A stretch of DNA of 64,000 bases from NCBI RefSeq assembly GCF_029626235.1, contig NZ_JARUBO010000005.1, positions 496,001 to 560,000 on the forward strand, written 5' to 3'. This stretch comes from Micromonospora sp. WMMD1120. GTDB lineage: Bacteria > Actinomycetota > Actinomycetes > Mycobacteriales > Micromonosporaceae. Below the pieces are notes generated by a model. The model saw only the letters and a program-made list of their open reading frames with translations. It did no database searches and was not told where the DNA came from. Shown here piece by piece: positions 25,664 to 33,397 of this stretch. The position numbers were made by a program, and so were the translations under genes. Position 1 is the stretch's first letter. Each line of letters starts with the position of its first letter.

Positions 25664-26470
25664 CTAGACGACGAGCTTGCGACGGAAGGCGCGCAGCGCC
25701 AGCAGCCACCCGGCGACCGCCCAGGCCGCCAGGTAGAGCAGGTGCCCGACGATCGACCACTGCGGGGCGACCCCGAGCGTGGCAGCCCGGCACAGGTCGA
25801 CGGCGTGCCACAGCGGCGTCGCATAGGCCAGCCAACGCAACCCTTCGGGCAACGACTCGACCGGGAAGAACACCCCGGCGAACAGGCTCATCGGGATGAC
25901 CGCGAAGCGGAACAGCATGGCCAGCCAGTTGTCACTGGGCACCGACGCCGCGTACGCGAAGGTCGGCGCACCGACGGCCAGCCCGAGCAACGCCACCACC
26001 GGCAGGGTCAACACCGCCCAGGGCGACGCCAGCGCCCCGAACAACCCGGTGACCAGCAGGAACACCGCGATCGTGGTGAGCACCCGGAACAGCACGAAGG
26101 CCAGGTGCCCGGCCAGGATGTCGCCGACCCGCAACGGCGACGCGGTCTGCGCGAAGTAGGTCTTGACCCACTGGAAGTTGCTGAACACCGGCCAGGTCGA
26201 GTCACCCACGGTCACCTGGAGAGCGGTCGAGGCGATCAACCCCGGGACCAGCCACTGGAGATAGGGCACCCCGTCGACACCCTGGTCGATGTAACCCCCG
26301 ACACCCACGCCGAACCCGAGCACCGTCAGCACCGGCAGCAGGAACGACGAGAAGACCCCCGCCCGCCAGGTGCGCCGCAGCCCGACCAGGTAGTGCTCGA
26401 ACACCGCCCACGCCGGCAGCCACGGCGACCCGGGCCGCTCCCGGCTCCGGGCCGCTCCCACCACGCTCAC
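25664..26470 (-). CDS. ABC-2 type transporter permease
   Basis: 268 residues with the same architecture as its downstream neighbour. It has FSSFLLPVLTVLGFGVGVGGYIDQGVDGVPYLQWLVPGLIASTALQ, STWPVFSNFQWVKTYFAQTASPLRVGDILAGHLAF, and FAGVFFPVESLPEGLRWLAYATPLWHAVDLCRA, and about six membrane spans. It lies 8 bp upstream of the second permease. Such pairs normally sit directly behind their ATPase gene; here about 2 kb of unrelated sequence intervenes. The export substrate (drug, lipid or polymer) is unknown. Confidence 0.9.
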   Translation of the reverse strand: MSVVGAARSRERPGSPWLPAWAVFEHYLVGLRRTWRAGVFSSFLLPVLTVLGFGVGVGGYIDQGVDGVPYLQWLVPGLIASTALQVTVGDSTWPVFSNFQWVKTYFAQTASPLRVGDILAGHLAFVLFRVLTTIAVFLLVTGLFGALASPWAVLTLPVVALLGLAVGAPTFAYAASVPSDNWLAMLFRFAVIPMSLFAGVFFPVESLPEGLRWLAYATPLWHAVDLCRAATLGVAPQWSIVGHLLYLAAWAVAGWLLALRAFRRKLVV

Positions 26471-26557
26471 GCGCGACCACCTCCGCCCGACCGTCCGACC
26501 ACGACCTGTCTACCCCTGAGGTACGACAGCCGCGACCCGGTTTCGGCCGCGCCCGCC

Positions 26558-26637
26558 GTGATCAACTCGGTTTTCCGGGAAGTCGGGGTATCAACCGCTG
26601 ACGGATGCCCCAACTTCCTGCACGTCGAGTGGATCAC
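26558..26637. repeat. Family B palindromic element, copy 1
   Basis: 80 bp, beginning GTGATCAACTCGG and ending CGAGTGGATCAC. The inner arms pair imperfectly (TTCCGGGAAGTCGGGG against GCCCCAACTTCCTGCA). It is related to copies at 26704-26782 and 44237-44315. Confidence 0.75.
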
Positions 26638-26703
26638 CCGCTGGCGGCGCTCTCGGCGGACCGGCGCAGGGCCGCGCGGGTCCGTCGAGTCGCGCACTGC
26701 CGC

Positions 26704-26782
26704 CAGATCAACTCGGCTTTCCGGAAACCGGGGTGTCCCGGTCCCGCAGACACCCCGGTTTGCAGGAAGCCGAGTGGACCTT
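26704..26782. repeat. Family B palindromic element, copy 2
   Basis: About 79 bp. The left arm is GATCAACTCGGCTTTCC with AAACCGGGGTGT; the right arm is ACACCCCGGTTTGCAGG with AAGCCGAGTGGACC. It lies about 66 bp from copy 1 in the same orientation, so the two form a tandem pair ahead of the ABC-2 permease genes. Confidence 0.75.
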
Positions 26783-26825
26783 GGCGCGCTGGCCGAGGGG
26801 TCCGACCGTGCGACCGACCGGCCAC

Positions 26826-27017
26826 CTAACCGGCACCGGCACCGAGCCTGACGAACGCGCGCCACGCCTCGGGCGCGAAGACCAGCACCGGACCGTCCGG
26901 GTCCTTCGAGTCACGAACGGCCACCACTCCCGGGAGGTTGTCGGCAACCTCCACACAGTTGCCACCGTCCGGACCGCTACGACTGCTCCTGCGCCACCGG
27001 GCGCCGATCAGATCCAT
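26826..27017 (-). CDS. DUF397 domain-containing protein
   Basis: 63 residues, the complete short DUF397 fold: WRRSSRSGPDGGNCVEVA, VVAVRDSKDPDGPVLVF, and WRAFVRLG. DUF397 genes in actinomycetes are usually paired with a DUF5753 XRE regulator, as here, and behave like BldB/WhiJ-associated small partners in developmental control or toxin-antitoxin-like pairs. It overlaps the regulator's 3' end by 10 bp (27008-27017), indicating translational coupling. Confidence 0.92.
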   Translation of the reverse strand: MDLIGARWRRSSRSGPDGGNCVEVADNLPGVVAVRDSKDPDGPVLVFAPEAWRAFVRLGAGAG

Positions 27018-27811
27018 GTCTCTGCCACTTCCGCCATCAGATCGAGGGACTGTCCGTGCGATAGTGCCTCACCCCGGATCGACTCCCATACCTCGACCAT
27101 CTGCCGGACGTACTCGGCCCGGTCGATGACCTGCCCGTGTCGCTGGCCAGCGAGGTAGACCAGGTCCTCCCCCGGTGGCGACGTCGCGATCACGAAGGGT
27201 CCTCCGAGCCCGGCGTAAGCACCGGCAGAGGTCGGCACCACCTGGATTCGCACCCGCGGAAACACCGAACCGAGTTTCACGAGATGCTGAACCTGCTCGC
27301 GCATCACCTCCGGCCCACCGACATCACGGCGCAGCACGTGCTCGTCGATCACGGCGGTGATCAGCGGCGGCCGCTCGCGGGCGAGCAGTGTCTGCCGGTC
27401 CAGCCTGGTCGCCACATGTTGCTCGACTTCGTCCGGCGCGAACAACCCGCCACCGGTCAACAGTGCGCGGGCGTAGCCTTCGGTCTGCACCAGACCTGGC
27501 ACACACAGCGGCTCGAACCAACGCAGGGCTGTGCTCTCCTGCTCGATGCCGGCCCAGTCGCGGAACCACGGCACTACTGCCTCGCGGCTGATCCGCCGTT
27601 GGATGCGTTCGAACCGGCCGTCGGCACCGAACACCACGTCACACCGGCGCGCGAAGTCCAGGCTCGGCCGACGCTCGGAGGTCTCCACCTTGGCGACCAG
27701 CGCACCCGAGTAGCTCAACGCCTCGGCGAGCGCCGCCTGTGACATGCCACTGGCGGCACGGGCGAGCCGTAGTTCCTCGGCGAAGTGCTCCAGCATGGAC
27801 GAACTCTCCAC
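27008..27811 (-). CDS. Helix-turn-helix regulator with DUF5753 domain
   Basis: 267 residues from the GTG at 27811, which follows GGAGG with a 6-nt spacer; the ATG 15 bp downstream is the alternative. An N-terminal XRE HTH (about 6-66: LRLARAASGMSQAALAEALSYSGALVAKVETSERRPSLDFARRCD) is followed by the DUF5753 domain (about 85-260: WFEPLCVPGLVQTEGYARALL, RQTLLARERPPLITAVIDEHVLRRDVGG, GAYAGLGGPFVIA). It forms a coupled pair with DUF397. The signal it senses and its target genes are unknown. It is divergent from the small gene at 28045. Confidence 0.92.
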   Translation of the reverse strand: MESSSMLEHFAEELRLARAASGMSQAALAEALSYSGALVAKVETSERRPSLDFARRCDVVFGADGRFERIQRRISREAVVPWFRDWAGIEQESTALRWFEPLCVPGLVQTEGYARALLTGGGLFAPDEVEQHVATRLDRQTLLARERPPLITAVIDEHVLRRDVGGPEVMREQVQHLVKLGSVFPRVRIQVVPTSAGAYAGLGGPFVIATSPPGEDLVYLAGQRHGQVIDRAEYVRQMVEVWESIRGEALSHGQSLDLMAEVAETWI

Positions 27812-28044
27812 GGACAACCTCCGTACATCGTCGTACCGTGCCGGGCCGACCGCCGGACGCGCTGGTCGTCGGCGTGCGGGACCTCCCACCGTAGTCGGAT
27901 CATCAGCAGACTGTCACGCAGCGGAACCGCTCACGGGATCGGACGACGGGCGGAACCAGGCCGGGAGCGCCCCGTGACCCCCGATCCGGGGCGCTCCCCA
28001 TCCAATCCGCCCGGCCCGCCGACTGGCAGCAATGGGAGGTGTCC

Positions 28045-28272
28045 ATGCCCCGCTACCGCCCGCACGTGGCGGCGCGCCCGTCGTGGCGCTGCCGGGTCTG
28101 CGGGGCCGCCTGGCCGTGCTCGCCGGCTCGCCTGGCGCTGCTCGGCGAGTACCGGGAGAACCGGACCGGCCTGCTCGTCTACCTCGCCACGCTGCTCGAC
28201 GAGGCGACCGGGGACCTCCCCGGCGTCGACCCGCTGACCGACCGCTTCCTCACCTGGGCCAGAACCCGATGA
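28045..28272 (+). CDS. Small zinc-ribbon-like hypothetical protein
   Basis: 75 residues. A CxxC pair (RVCGAAWPCSP, WRC-RVC) suggests a metal-binding knuckle, followed by an amphipathic helix (RLALLGEYRENRTGLLVYLATLLDEATGDLP). Similar short proteins are common beside XRE-DUF397 pairs in Micromonosporaceae and have sometimes been labelled flavin reductase, a label I do not endorse. The ATG at 28045 has GGGAGG 5 nt upstream. It is transcribed divergently from the XRE gene and ends before a strong hairpin. Confidence 0.7.
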   Translation: MPRYRPHVAARPSWRCRVCGAAWPCSPARLALLGEYRENRTGLLVYLATLLDEATGDLPGVDPLTDRFLTWARTR

Positions 28273-28300
28273 GCGCCGACGAGTCGCTGCGACACAAGGA

Positions 28301-28347
28301 GATCTTGGACAGTTTCCGTCACGTGATGACGGAAACTGTCCAAGATC
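28301..28347. terminator. Perfect 21-bp hairpin between convergent genes
   Basis: The left arm (28301-28321) starts GATCTTGGACAG and the right arm (28327-28347) ends CTGTCCAAGATC. All 21 pairs match around a 5-nt loop. It lies between the + gene ending at 28272 and the - ATPase gene ending at 28415, so it is well placed as a bidirectional terminator. Its GATC-bounded ends resemble the family A repeats. Confidence 0.75.
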
Positions 28348-28414
28348 TCGAGATCGTGCGAGGACGGGGGGGCCGGACCGCGTCGTTGGCTGGATCGGCC
28401 GCGTCGGGGCCGTA

Positions 28415-29347
28415 TCAGTCGACCAGGGTTCGGCCGGTCAGGTGCAGGAAGACATCCTCCAGGCTGCTGCGCCGCACCAGGACGTTCGCCGGCTGCAACC
28501 CCAGGGCGGCCACCTGCGCGACCGCCACGTCGCCATCGGCCACGTAGAGCAGGACCCGGTCGGGCAGCACCTCGACCCGCTCCCCCAGACCGTCGAGCTT
28601 GGCGGCGAACGGCTCCTGCGACTCGGCGGCGAACCGTAGCTCGACCACCTCGCGGGTGGAGTGCCGCTCGATCAGCGCTCGGGGGGAGCCCTCCGCGACG
28701 ATCCGCCCGCCGTCCATCACCACCAGCCGGTCGCAGAGCTGCTCGGCCTCGTCCATGTAGTGCGTGGTGAGCACCAGTGTGACGCCCTGCTGCTTCAGTC
28801 GGAACAGCCGCTCCCACACCAGGTGCCGGGCCTGCGGATCGAGCCCGGTGGTCGGCTCGTCGAGCAGCACGATCTCCGGGTCGTTGACCAGGGCGCGGGC
28901 GATGGTCAGCCGGCGCTTCATGCCGCCGGAGAGCGGGTCGACCTTGCTGTTGGCCCGCTCGCTGAGCTGGACGAAGTCGAGCAGCTCGTCGGCGCGTGCC
29001 CGCGCCGCCCGGCGCGGAATGCCGAAGTAGCGGGCGTAGACGGTCAGATTCTCCCGGACGGTCAGCTCCGGGTCGAGGTTGTCGAGCTGCGGGCAGACCC
29101 CGAGGCGGGCCCGGATCGCCGGCCCGTCGGCCACCGGGTCCAGGCCGAGGATGCGCAGCTCACCGGCGGTGGGTGGGGAGATGCAGCCGACCATCCGCAT
29201 GGTGGAGGACTTGCCCGCGCCGTTCGGCCCGAGGAAACCGAACGCCTCACCCGCCCGCACCTCGACGTCGATGCCGTCCACGGCGGTGAAGTCATCGAAG
29301 CGCTTCACCAGCCCGCGCGCCTGAATCAGTGCTCGCCCCGCAGTCAT
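28415..29347 (-). CDS. ABC transporter ATP-binding protein (drug/NodI type)
   Basis: 310 residues. One ABC cassette (about 8-230) has Walker A GPNGAGKSS, Q-loop CPQLDNLD, signature LSGGMKRR, Walker B IVLLDEPTTGLD and an H-loop TTHYMDEAE. A C-terminal DUF4162-like domain (about 235-310) follows. The best partners are the two ABC-2 permeases at 24846-26470, on the same strand but about 2 kb downstream and separated by the XRE/DUF397 unit and two B repeats. The likely role is export of a lipid, drug or oligosaccharide. Confidence 0.92.
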   Translation of the reverse strand: MTAGRALIQARGLVKRFDDFTAVDGIDVEVRAGEAFGFLGPNGAGKSSTMRMVGCISPPTAGELRILGLDPVADGPAIRARLGVCPQLDNLDPELTVRENLTVYARYFGIPRRAARARADELLDFVQLSERANSKVDPLSGGMKRRLTIARALVNDPEIVLLDEPTTGLDPQARHLVWERLFRLKQQGVTLVLTTHYMDEAEQLCDRLVVMDGGRIVAEGSPRALIERHSTREVVELRFAAESQEPFAAKLDGLGERVEVLPDRVLLYVADGDVAVAQVAALGLQPANVLVRRSSLEDVFLHLTGRTLVD

Positions 29348-29484
29348 CGCCCGACAGTAGACGCCGGATACGACACAACTCCACGTGAATACCCGACCGG
29401 CCGACCACCCGTCGACAGCGGCGTCGACGAGGAAACACCGGCCGGTGCCACGTCCATCCGCCGATCGACAGGTATCGTCCCCTT

Positions 29485-31835
29485 GTGTCGCCCATCAGCT
29501 CACCCGATGGTCCGCCGCCACCCGCCCGACCAGCCAACTCTCCCCCCGACGGGCCGCACACCGGCACCGCCGACGACACCCCCACGCGCGCCACCGGCGC
29601 ACCCGCCACGCACGCCAACGACAGCCCACCCCGACCGCGCGTGCCCGCCGAGCCGGCCAGAACAGCCGCGCCAACCAACACCGCCGAGCCAACCAACGCC
29701 GCCGAGCCAACCAACACCGCCGCGCCAACCAACACCGCCGCGCCAACCAACACCGCCGAGCCGGCCACCCGGGACCTGGCCGCCCGGTTCGAGGACGAGA
29801 AGCCCGGCCGGGCGCTGACCGGACCGGCGGGCCTGCTGCTCGGCGCGGCGGCGCTGGCGGTCGGCGCGCTCGCCCTCTGGCAGGTGTTCCGCCCACTGTC
29901 GCAGGGCAGCAAGTACTACCTGATCATCTTCCTGGCCGGCATACTCCCGCTCGTCTTCCTCGCCTACCCGGCCGACCTGCCGCGCTGGACCCGACGACGC
30001 CCGCCGCGACAGAACGGCGAGAGCGTCCGGGCGACGGCGTCGACCCGACCCACCGTCACCGACTGGGCGCTGGCCGGCCTGACCCTGGTGGCCTGCCTCT
30101 ACCCCGTCCTGCCGATCACGATCGGTGCCGGTGGTGGCGGCTACGACGCGTTCCTGGACCGGCAGGGCCTGCTCGCGCCGGCGGACCTGGTGCTGGGCAC
30201 CGTGCTGCTGCTCCTGCTGCTGGAGGCGTGCCGGCGTACGACAGGGTGGGTTCTGCCCGTGGTCTGCCTGCTGTTCCTCGGGTACGGCTACTACGGCGGA
30301 CTGCTGCCGCAGTCCTGGCCGGTCGCGCACGCCGGGCTCGACTTCGGTCAACTGGTGGACGCGTTCTACAACTCCGACAGCGGTTTCTACGGCACCCCGC
30401 TGGACGTGGCCGCCACGTACATCGTGCTGTTCACCATCTACGGCGCGGTGCTGGAGGTGTCCGGGGCCGGGCGGTTCTTCGTCGACCTGTCCGCCGCCGC
30501 GTTCCGGCGCTCGCGTACCGCCGCCGGTCGGACGGCGGTGGCCTCCGGCTTCCTGCTCGGCACCGTCTCCGGCTCGGGTGCGGCGACGACGGTGAGCATC
30601 GGCGCGGTCACCTGGCCGTTGCTGCGCCGCGCCGGCTATCCGCCGGAGCGTGCCGGCGGCATGTTGGCGGCGGCCGGGGTGGGCGCGATCCTCTCCCGCC
30701 CACCCTGGGGGCGGCGGCGTTCATCATCGCGGAATACCTGGGCGTCTCCTACCTTCAGGTGCTGGGCTGGGCGACGGTGCCGACGGTCCTCTACTACCTG
30801 GGCATCCTGCTCTCCGTGGAGATCGACGCCCGCCGGTCCGGGATACGCCCGGTCGTGCTCGACGTCGGCTCGCCGTGGCGGCTGCTGGGCCGATTCGGCT
30901 ACCACTTCGCCTCGTTGATCGCGATCATCGTGTTCCTCGCGGTCGGTGTCTCCGCGACGAGGGCTGTGGTGTTCGCCATCGTCCTCACCGTCGCGCTGTC
31001 CTACCTGGACCGGGGGCACCGACTCACCCCGGCCCGGCTGGTGACAGCGCTCGTCACCGGCGTACGCGGGGTGCTGGCGGTCACCGCGGTGTGCGCCGCC
31101 GCCGGCATCATCACCGCGACCACCACCAAGACCGGCCTCGGGCCGCAGGCGGCGGCGCTGCTGGTCGGCGGGGCACAGGCGGTCACCTCGGACCCGACGC
31201 TGGTCCTGCTGCTCACGGCCCTGCTCGCCGCCGTCGCGCTCAGCCTGCTGGGGCTGGCCGTGCCGGTCACCGCCTCGTTCGTGATCGGGTGGGTGATCAT
31301 CGGCCCGGCCCTGTTCGACCTGGGCGTGAGCCCGCCCGCCGTGGCGATGTTCGTCTTCTACTTCGCCGTACTCTCCGAGGTGTCGCCGCCGACCGCGCTC
31401 GCCGCGGTGGCCGCCGCCGCCGTCACCGGCGGCCGGCTGGTGCCGACCATGTGGCAGACCCTGCGGTACGCGCTGCCGGCCTACCTGACCCCGATCGCGT
31501 TCGTCGTGACGCCCGCCGGGCTCGGCCTGCTCGGCATCGGCGGTGTGCGACGGATCGCCGTCGCCGCCGTGGTCACCGCGCTCAGCGTGGCGGTCCTCGC
31601 CGTCGCCGCCGGTGGCTGGCTGCCCGGGGTGGGGCCGGCCGGCGTCCCGGAGCGGGTGCTCGGCGCGCTCGGCGGCGTCACGTTGCTCTGGCTCGAACCC
31701 GTTCCGGTCGCCGTCGGCGCGACGCTCGCCGCCGTCGCGGCGGCGGGCGTCCTCCTGCGACGGGCCCGCCGACCGTCGCCCCGACCACCGACCGAACCCG
31801 GATCACCAGCCGAACCCGTAAAGGAGCACCAGTGA
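29485..31835 (+). pseudogene. TRAP transporter fused permease, frameshifted
   Basis: Two overlapping frames together encode a TRAP permease of about 780 residues. The first part runs from the GTG at 29485 through a Pro/Thr-rich N-terminus and many membrane helices to GVGAILS. The remainder continues in another frame with PPTLGAAAFIIAEYLGVSYLQVLGWATVP to the stop at 31835. TRAP permeases have a conserved block reading about GAILSPPTLGAAAF. A single missing C in the C-run near 30694-30698 (CTCTCCCGCC) explains the break. Without it translation would stop at 30918. It overlaps the binding-protein gene by GTGA. A sequencing error is the simplest alternative to real inactivation. Confidence 0.85.
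29671..29760 (+). repeat. Five 18-bp tandem repeats in the TRAP permease gene
   Basis: Unit CCAACCAACACCGCCGAG, five copies filling exactly 90 bp, encodes PTNTAE-like hexapeptides (PTNTA[EA] with one PTNAAE). The repeats lie in the disordered N-terminal extension before the first membrane helix. They have no spacers, so this is not a CRISPR array. Confidence 0.85.
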
Positions 31836-32851
31836 GACGAATCGACGTACGGCTCGCGGCGGGCCTGAGCGCGCTCGCCCTGATCACGGCGGGCGCCACC
31901 GGCTGCGGCGGTCGGCAGGGCGGCGCGGCCACCGACGACACGGCCAGCGAGGTCACCTGCGAGGTGACCCGGGAGACCCGGGTGGGCATCGCCACCGGCA
32001 ACGCCACCGGCGTCTACTACGTGGTCGGCAACGCCCTGGCCGGGCAGCTGTCCGGGGCCACCGGCGGCAAGCTCACCGGCACCGCCGCCGAGACCGGCGC
32101 CTCGGTGCAGAACGTCGAGCAGTTGGTCGGCGGGCAGTACGACGTGGCGTTCTCGCTGTTCGACACCGCTGTCAACGCGGTCGAGGGCAAGGGCAGCTTC
32201 ACCGCGCCGCAACCGGTGCAGGCGCTGGCCCGCATCTACGACAACTACACGCAGGTGGTGGTCCGTAAGGACTCCGGCATCACCTCGGTGGCCGGGATGC
32301 GCGGCAAGCGGATCTCCACCGGTTCCCCGAAGTCCGGCACCGAGGTGATCGCGAACCGGCTGCTGGAGGCCGCCGGCCTCGATCCGGCGAAGGACGTCCG
32401 GGCGCAGCGGCTCGACCTCACCAAGACCGTCGAGGGCGTCAAGGACGGCAGCATCGACGGGTTCTTCTGGTCCGGTGGCCTGCCCACCGGCGGTCTGACG
32501 GATCTGTTCACCACCGCCGGCGACACCGTGACGTTCGTCGACATCGCGTCGCTGCTGCCGAAGATGACCGAGTTGAGCCCCGCCTACCAGGCCGGGACGA
32601 TCGGCCGGGACGCGTACCGGACGGCGACCGACACGCCGACCATCGTCGTACCCAACGTGTTGTTGGTCCGTCGCGACCTGGACGCCAACGTGGCGTGCGC
32701 GATCACCCGGACGGTGTTCGACAAGCGGGACACGCTGGCCCAGGCGAACCCGGCGGCCCGCGGCATCTCGCTGGAGACGGCCCGCCGGACCGAGCCGGTG
32801 CCGTTGCACCGCGGCGCGGAGAAGGCGCTGCGGGACCTGGGCGCGAAGTGA
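31832..32851 (+). CDS. TAXI family TRAP transporter solute-binding protein
   Basis: 339 residues. The signal peptide has a lipobox-like end (TGCGG, Cys at about 25). The mature protein has the TAXI pattern: RVGIATGNATGVYYVVGNALAGQL, ETGASVQNVEQLVGGQYDVAFSLFDTAVNAV, and FWSGGLPTGGLTDLF. The GTG at 31832 has AAGGAG upstream and overlaps the permease stop (GTGA). It should deliver its ligand (often an organic acid or amino acid) to the frameshifted permease, so if that gene is truly broken this protein would be orphaned. Confidence 0.92.
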   Translation: MRRIDVRLAAGLSALALITAGATGCGGRQGGAATDDTASEVTCEVTRETRVGIATGNATGVYYVVGNALAGQLSGATGGKLTGTAAETGASVQNVEQLVGGQYDVAFSLFDTAVNAVEGKGSFTAPQPVQALARIYDNYTQVVVRKDSGITSVAGMRGKRISTGSPKSGTEVIANRLLEAAGLDPAKDVRAQRLDLTKTVEGVKDGSIDGFFWSGGLPTGGLTDLFTTAGDTVTFVDIASLLPKMTELSPAYQAGTIGRDAYRTATDTPTIVVPNVLLVRRDLDANVACAITRTVFDKRDTLAQANPAARGISLETARRTEPVPLHRGAEKALRDLGAK

Positions 32852-32860
32852 CCCGGTCGG

Positions 32861-33397
32861 TCAGGCGTCGGCCGGCGCGGTGGCGGCGCGGGCCGCGCTG
32901 ACCAGGGCGTCGATCTCGACGAGAAGAGCCTCGTCGTCCGCCGGCGTGCCGGGGTCGAGTCGGACCGTCCAGGTCAGACCGTCGACTCCGGCCACCCGGC
33001 GGGCCGCGACGCGCCCCGCGCCGCCGGGGACCGGGTGGTGTTGGGTGTACGCGACCGAGCGGGTCACCCGCGCCCGCACCTGGTGCGGCAGCTCGCCCGG
33101 GTCGAGCAGGAGGTAGGTCTCGGCCGGACCGTCGGCGACCACCGCGTAGCCGTCCCGCTCGACGACGGGTTCGGCGGGCGTGACCGTCAACTCCCGGCCG
33201 GACCAGACCGCCTTGAGGATGCTGTGCCAGCCGATCCGGTGGCCCCGGCCGGGCAGCCACAGCCCGAGGTTGGTGGCGACCACCACCCCGTCGCCCTCGC
33301 CGTTGCCGGCCGCCGCCCACGCCAGCACCCGCTCGTCGGCGGCGAGTGGCGGCCGGTCGGCCGGCGGCAGCTTCGGCTTGCGACTGAACAGTCCCAT
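32861..33397 (-). CDS. Conserved hypothetical protein downstream of dnaG
   Basis: 178 residues, no signal peptide or membrane segment. Visible patterns are a basic N-terminus (MGLFSRKPKLPP), LAADERVLAWAAAGNGEG, VVATNLGLWLPGRGHRIGWHSILKAVWSG, and a C-terminal WTVRLDPGTPADDEALLVEIDALV. The layout suggests a PH-like or beta-rich fold that I cannot name. The ATG at 33397 immediately follows the dnaG stop (33398-33400), so it is co-transcribed and possibly coupled. Function unknown. Confidence 0.8.
   Translation of the reverse strand: MGLFSRKPKLPPADRPPLAADERVLAWAAAGNGEGDGVVVATNLGLWLPGRGHRIGWHSILKAVWSGRELTVTPAEPVVERDGYAVVADGPAETYLLLDPGELPHQVRARVTRSVAYTQHHPVPGGAGRVAARRVAGVDGLTWTVRLDPGTPADDEALLVEIDALVSAARAATAPADA

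Noticed and set aside
26467..26865. 132-residue frame over the B repeats
   Set aside because: Encoded by two copies of a palindromic element; repeated residues mirror the repeats and there is no ribosome-binding site.
29671..29760. CRISPR-like array
   Set aside because: Direct 18-bp units without spacers, in frame within a gene; no cas genes anywhere.
30650..31831. Arg/Pro-rich frame upstream of the TAXI binding protein
   Set aside because: It overlaps the TRAP permease in another frame; the binding protein's own GTG at 31832 has a clear AAGGAG and signal peptide.
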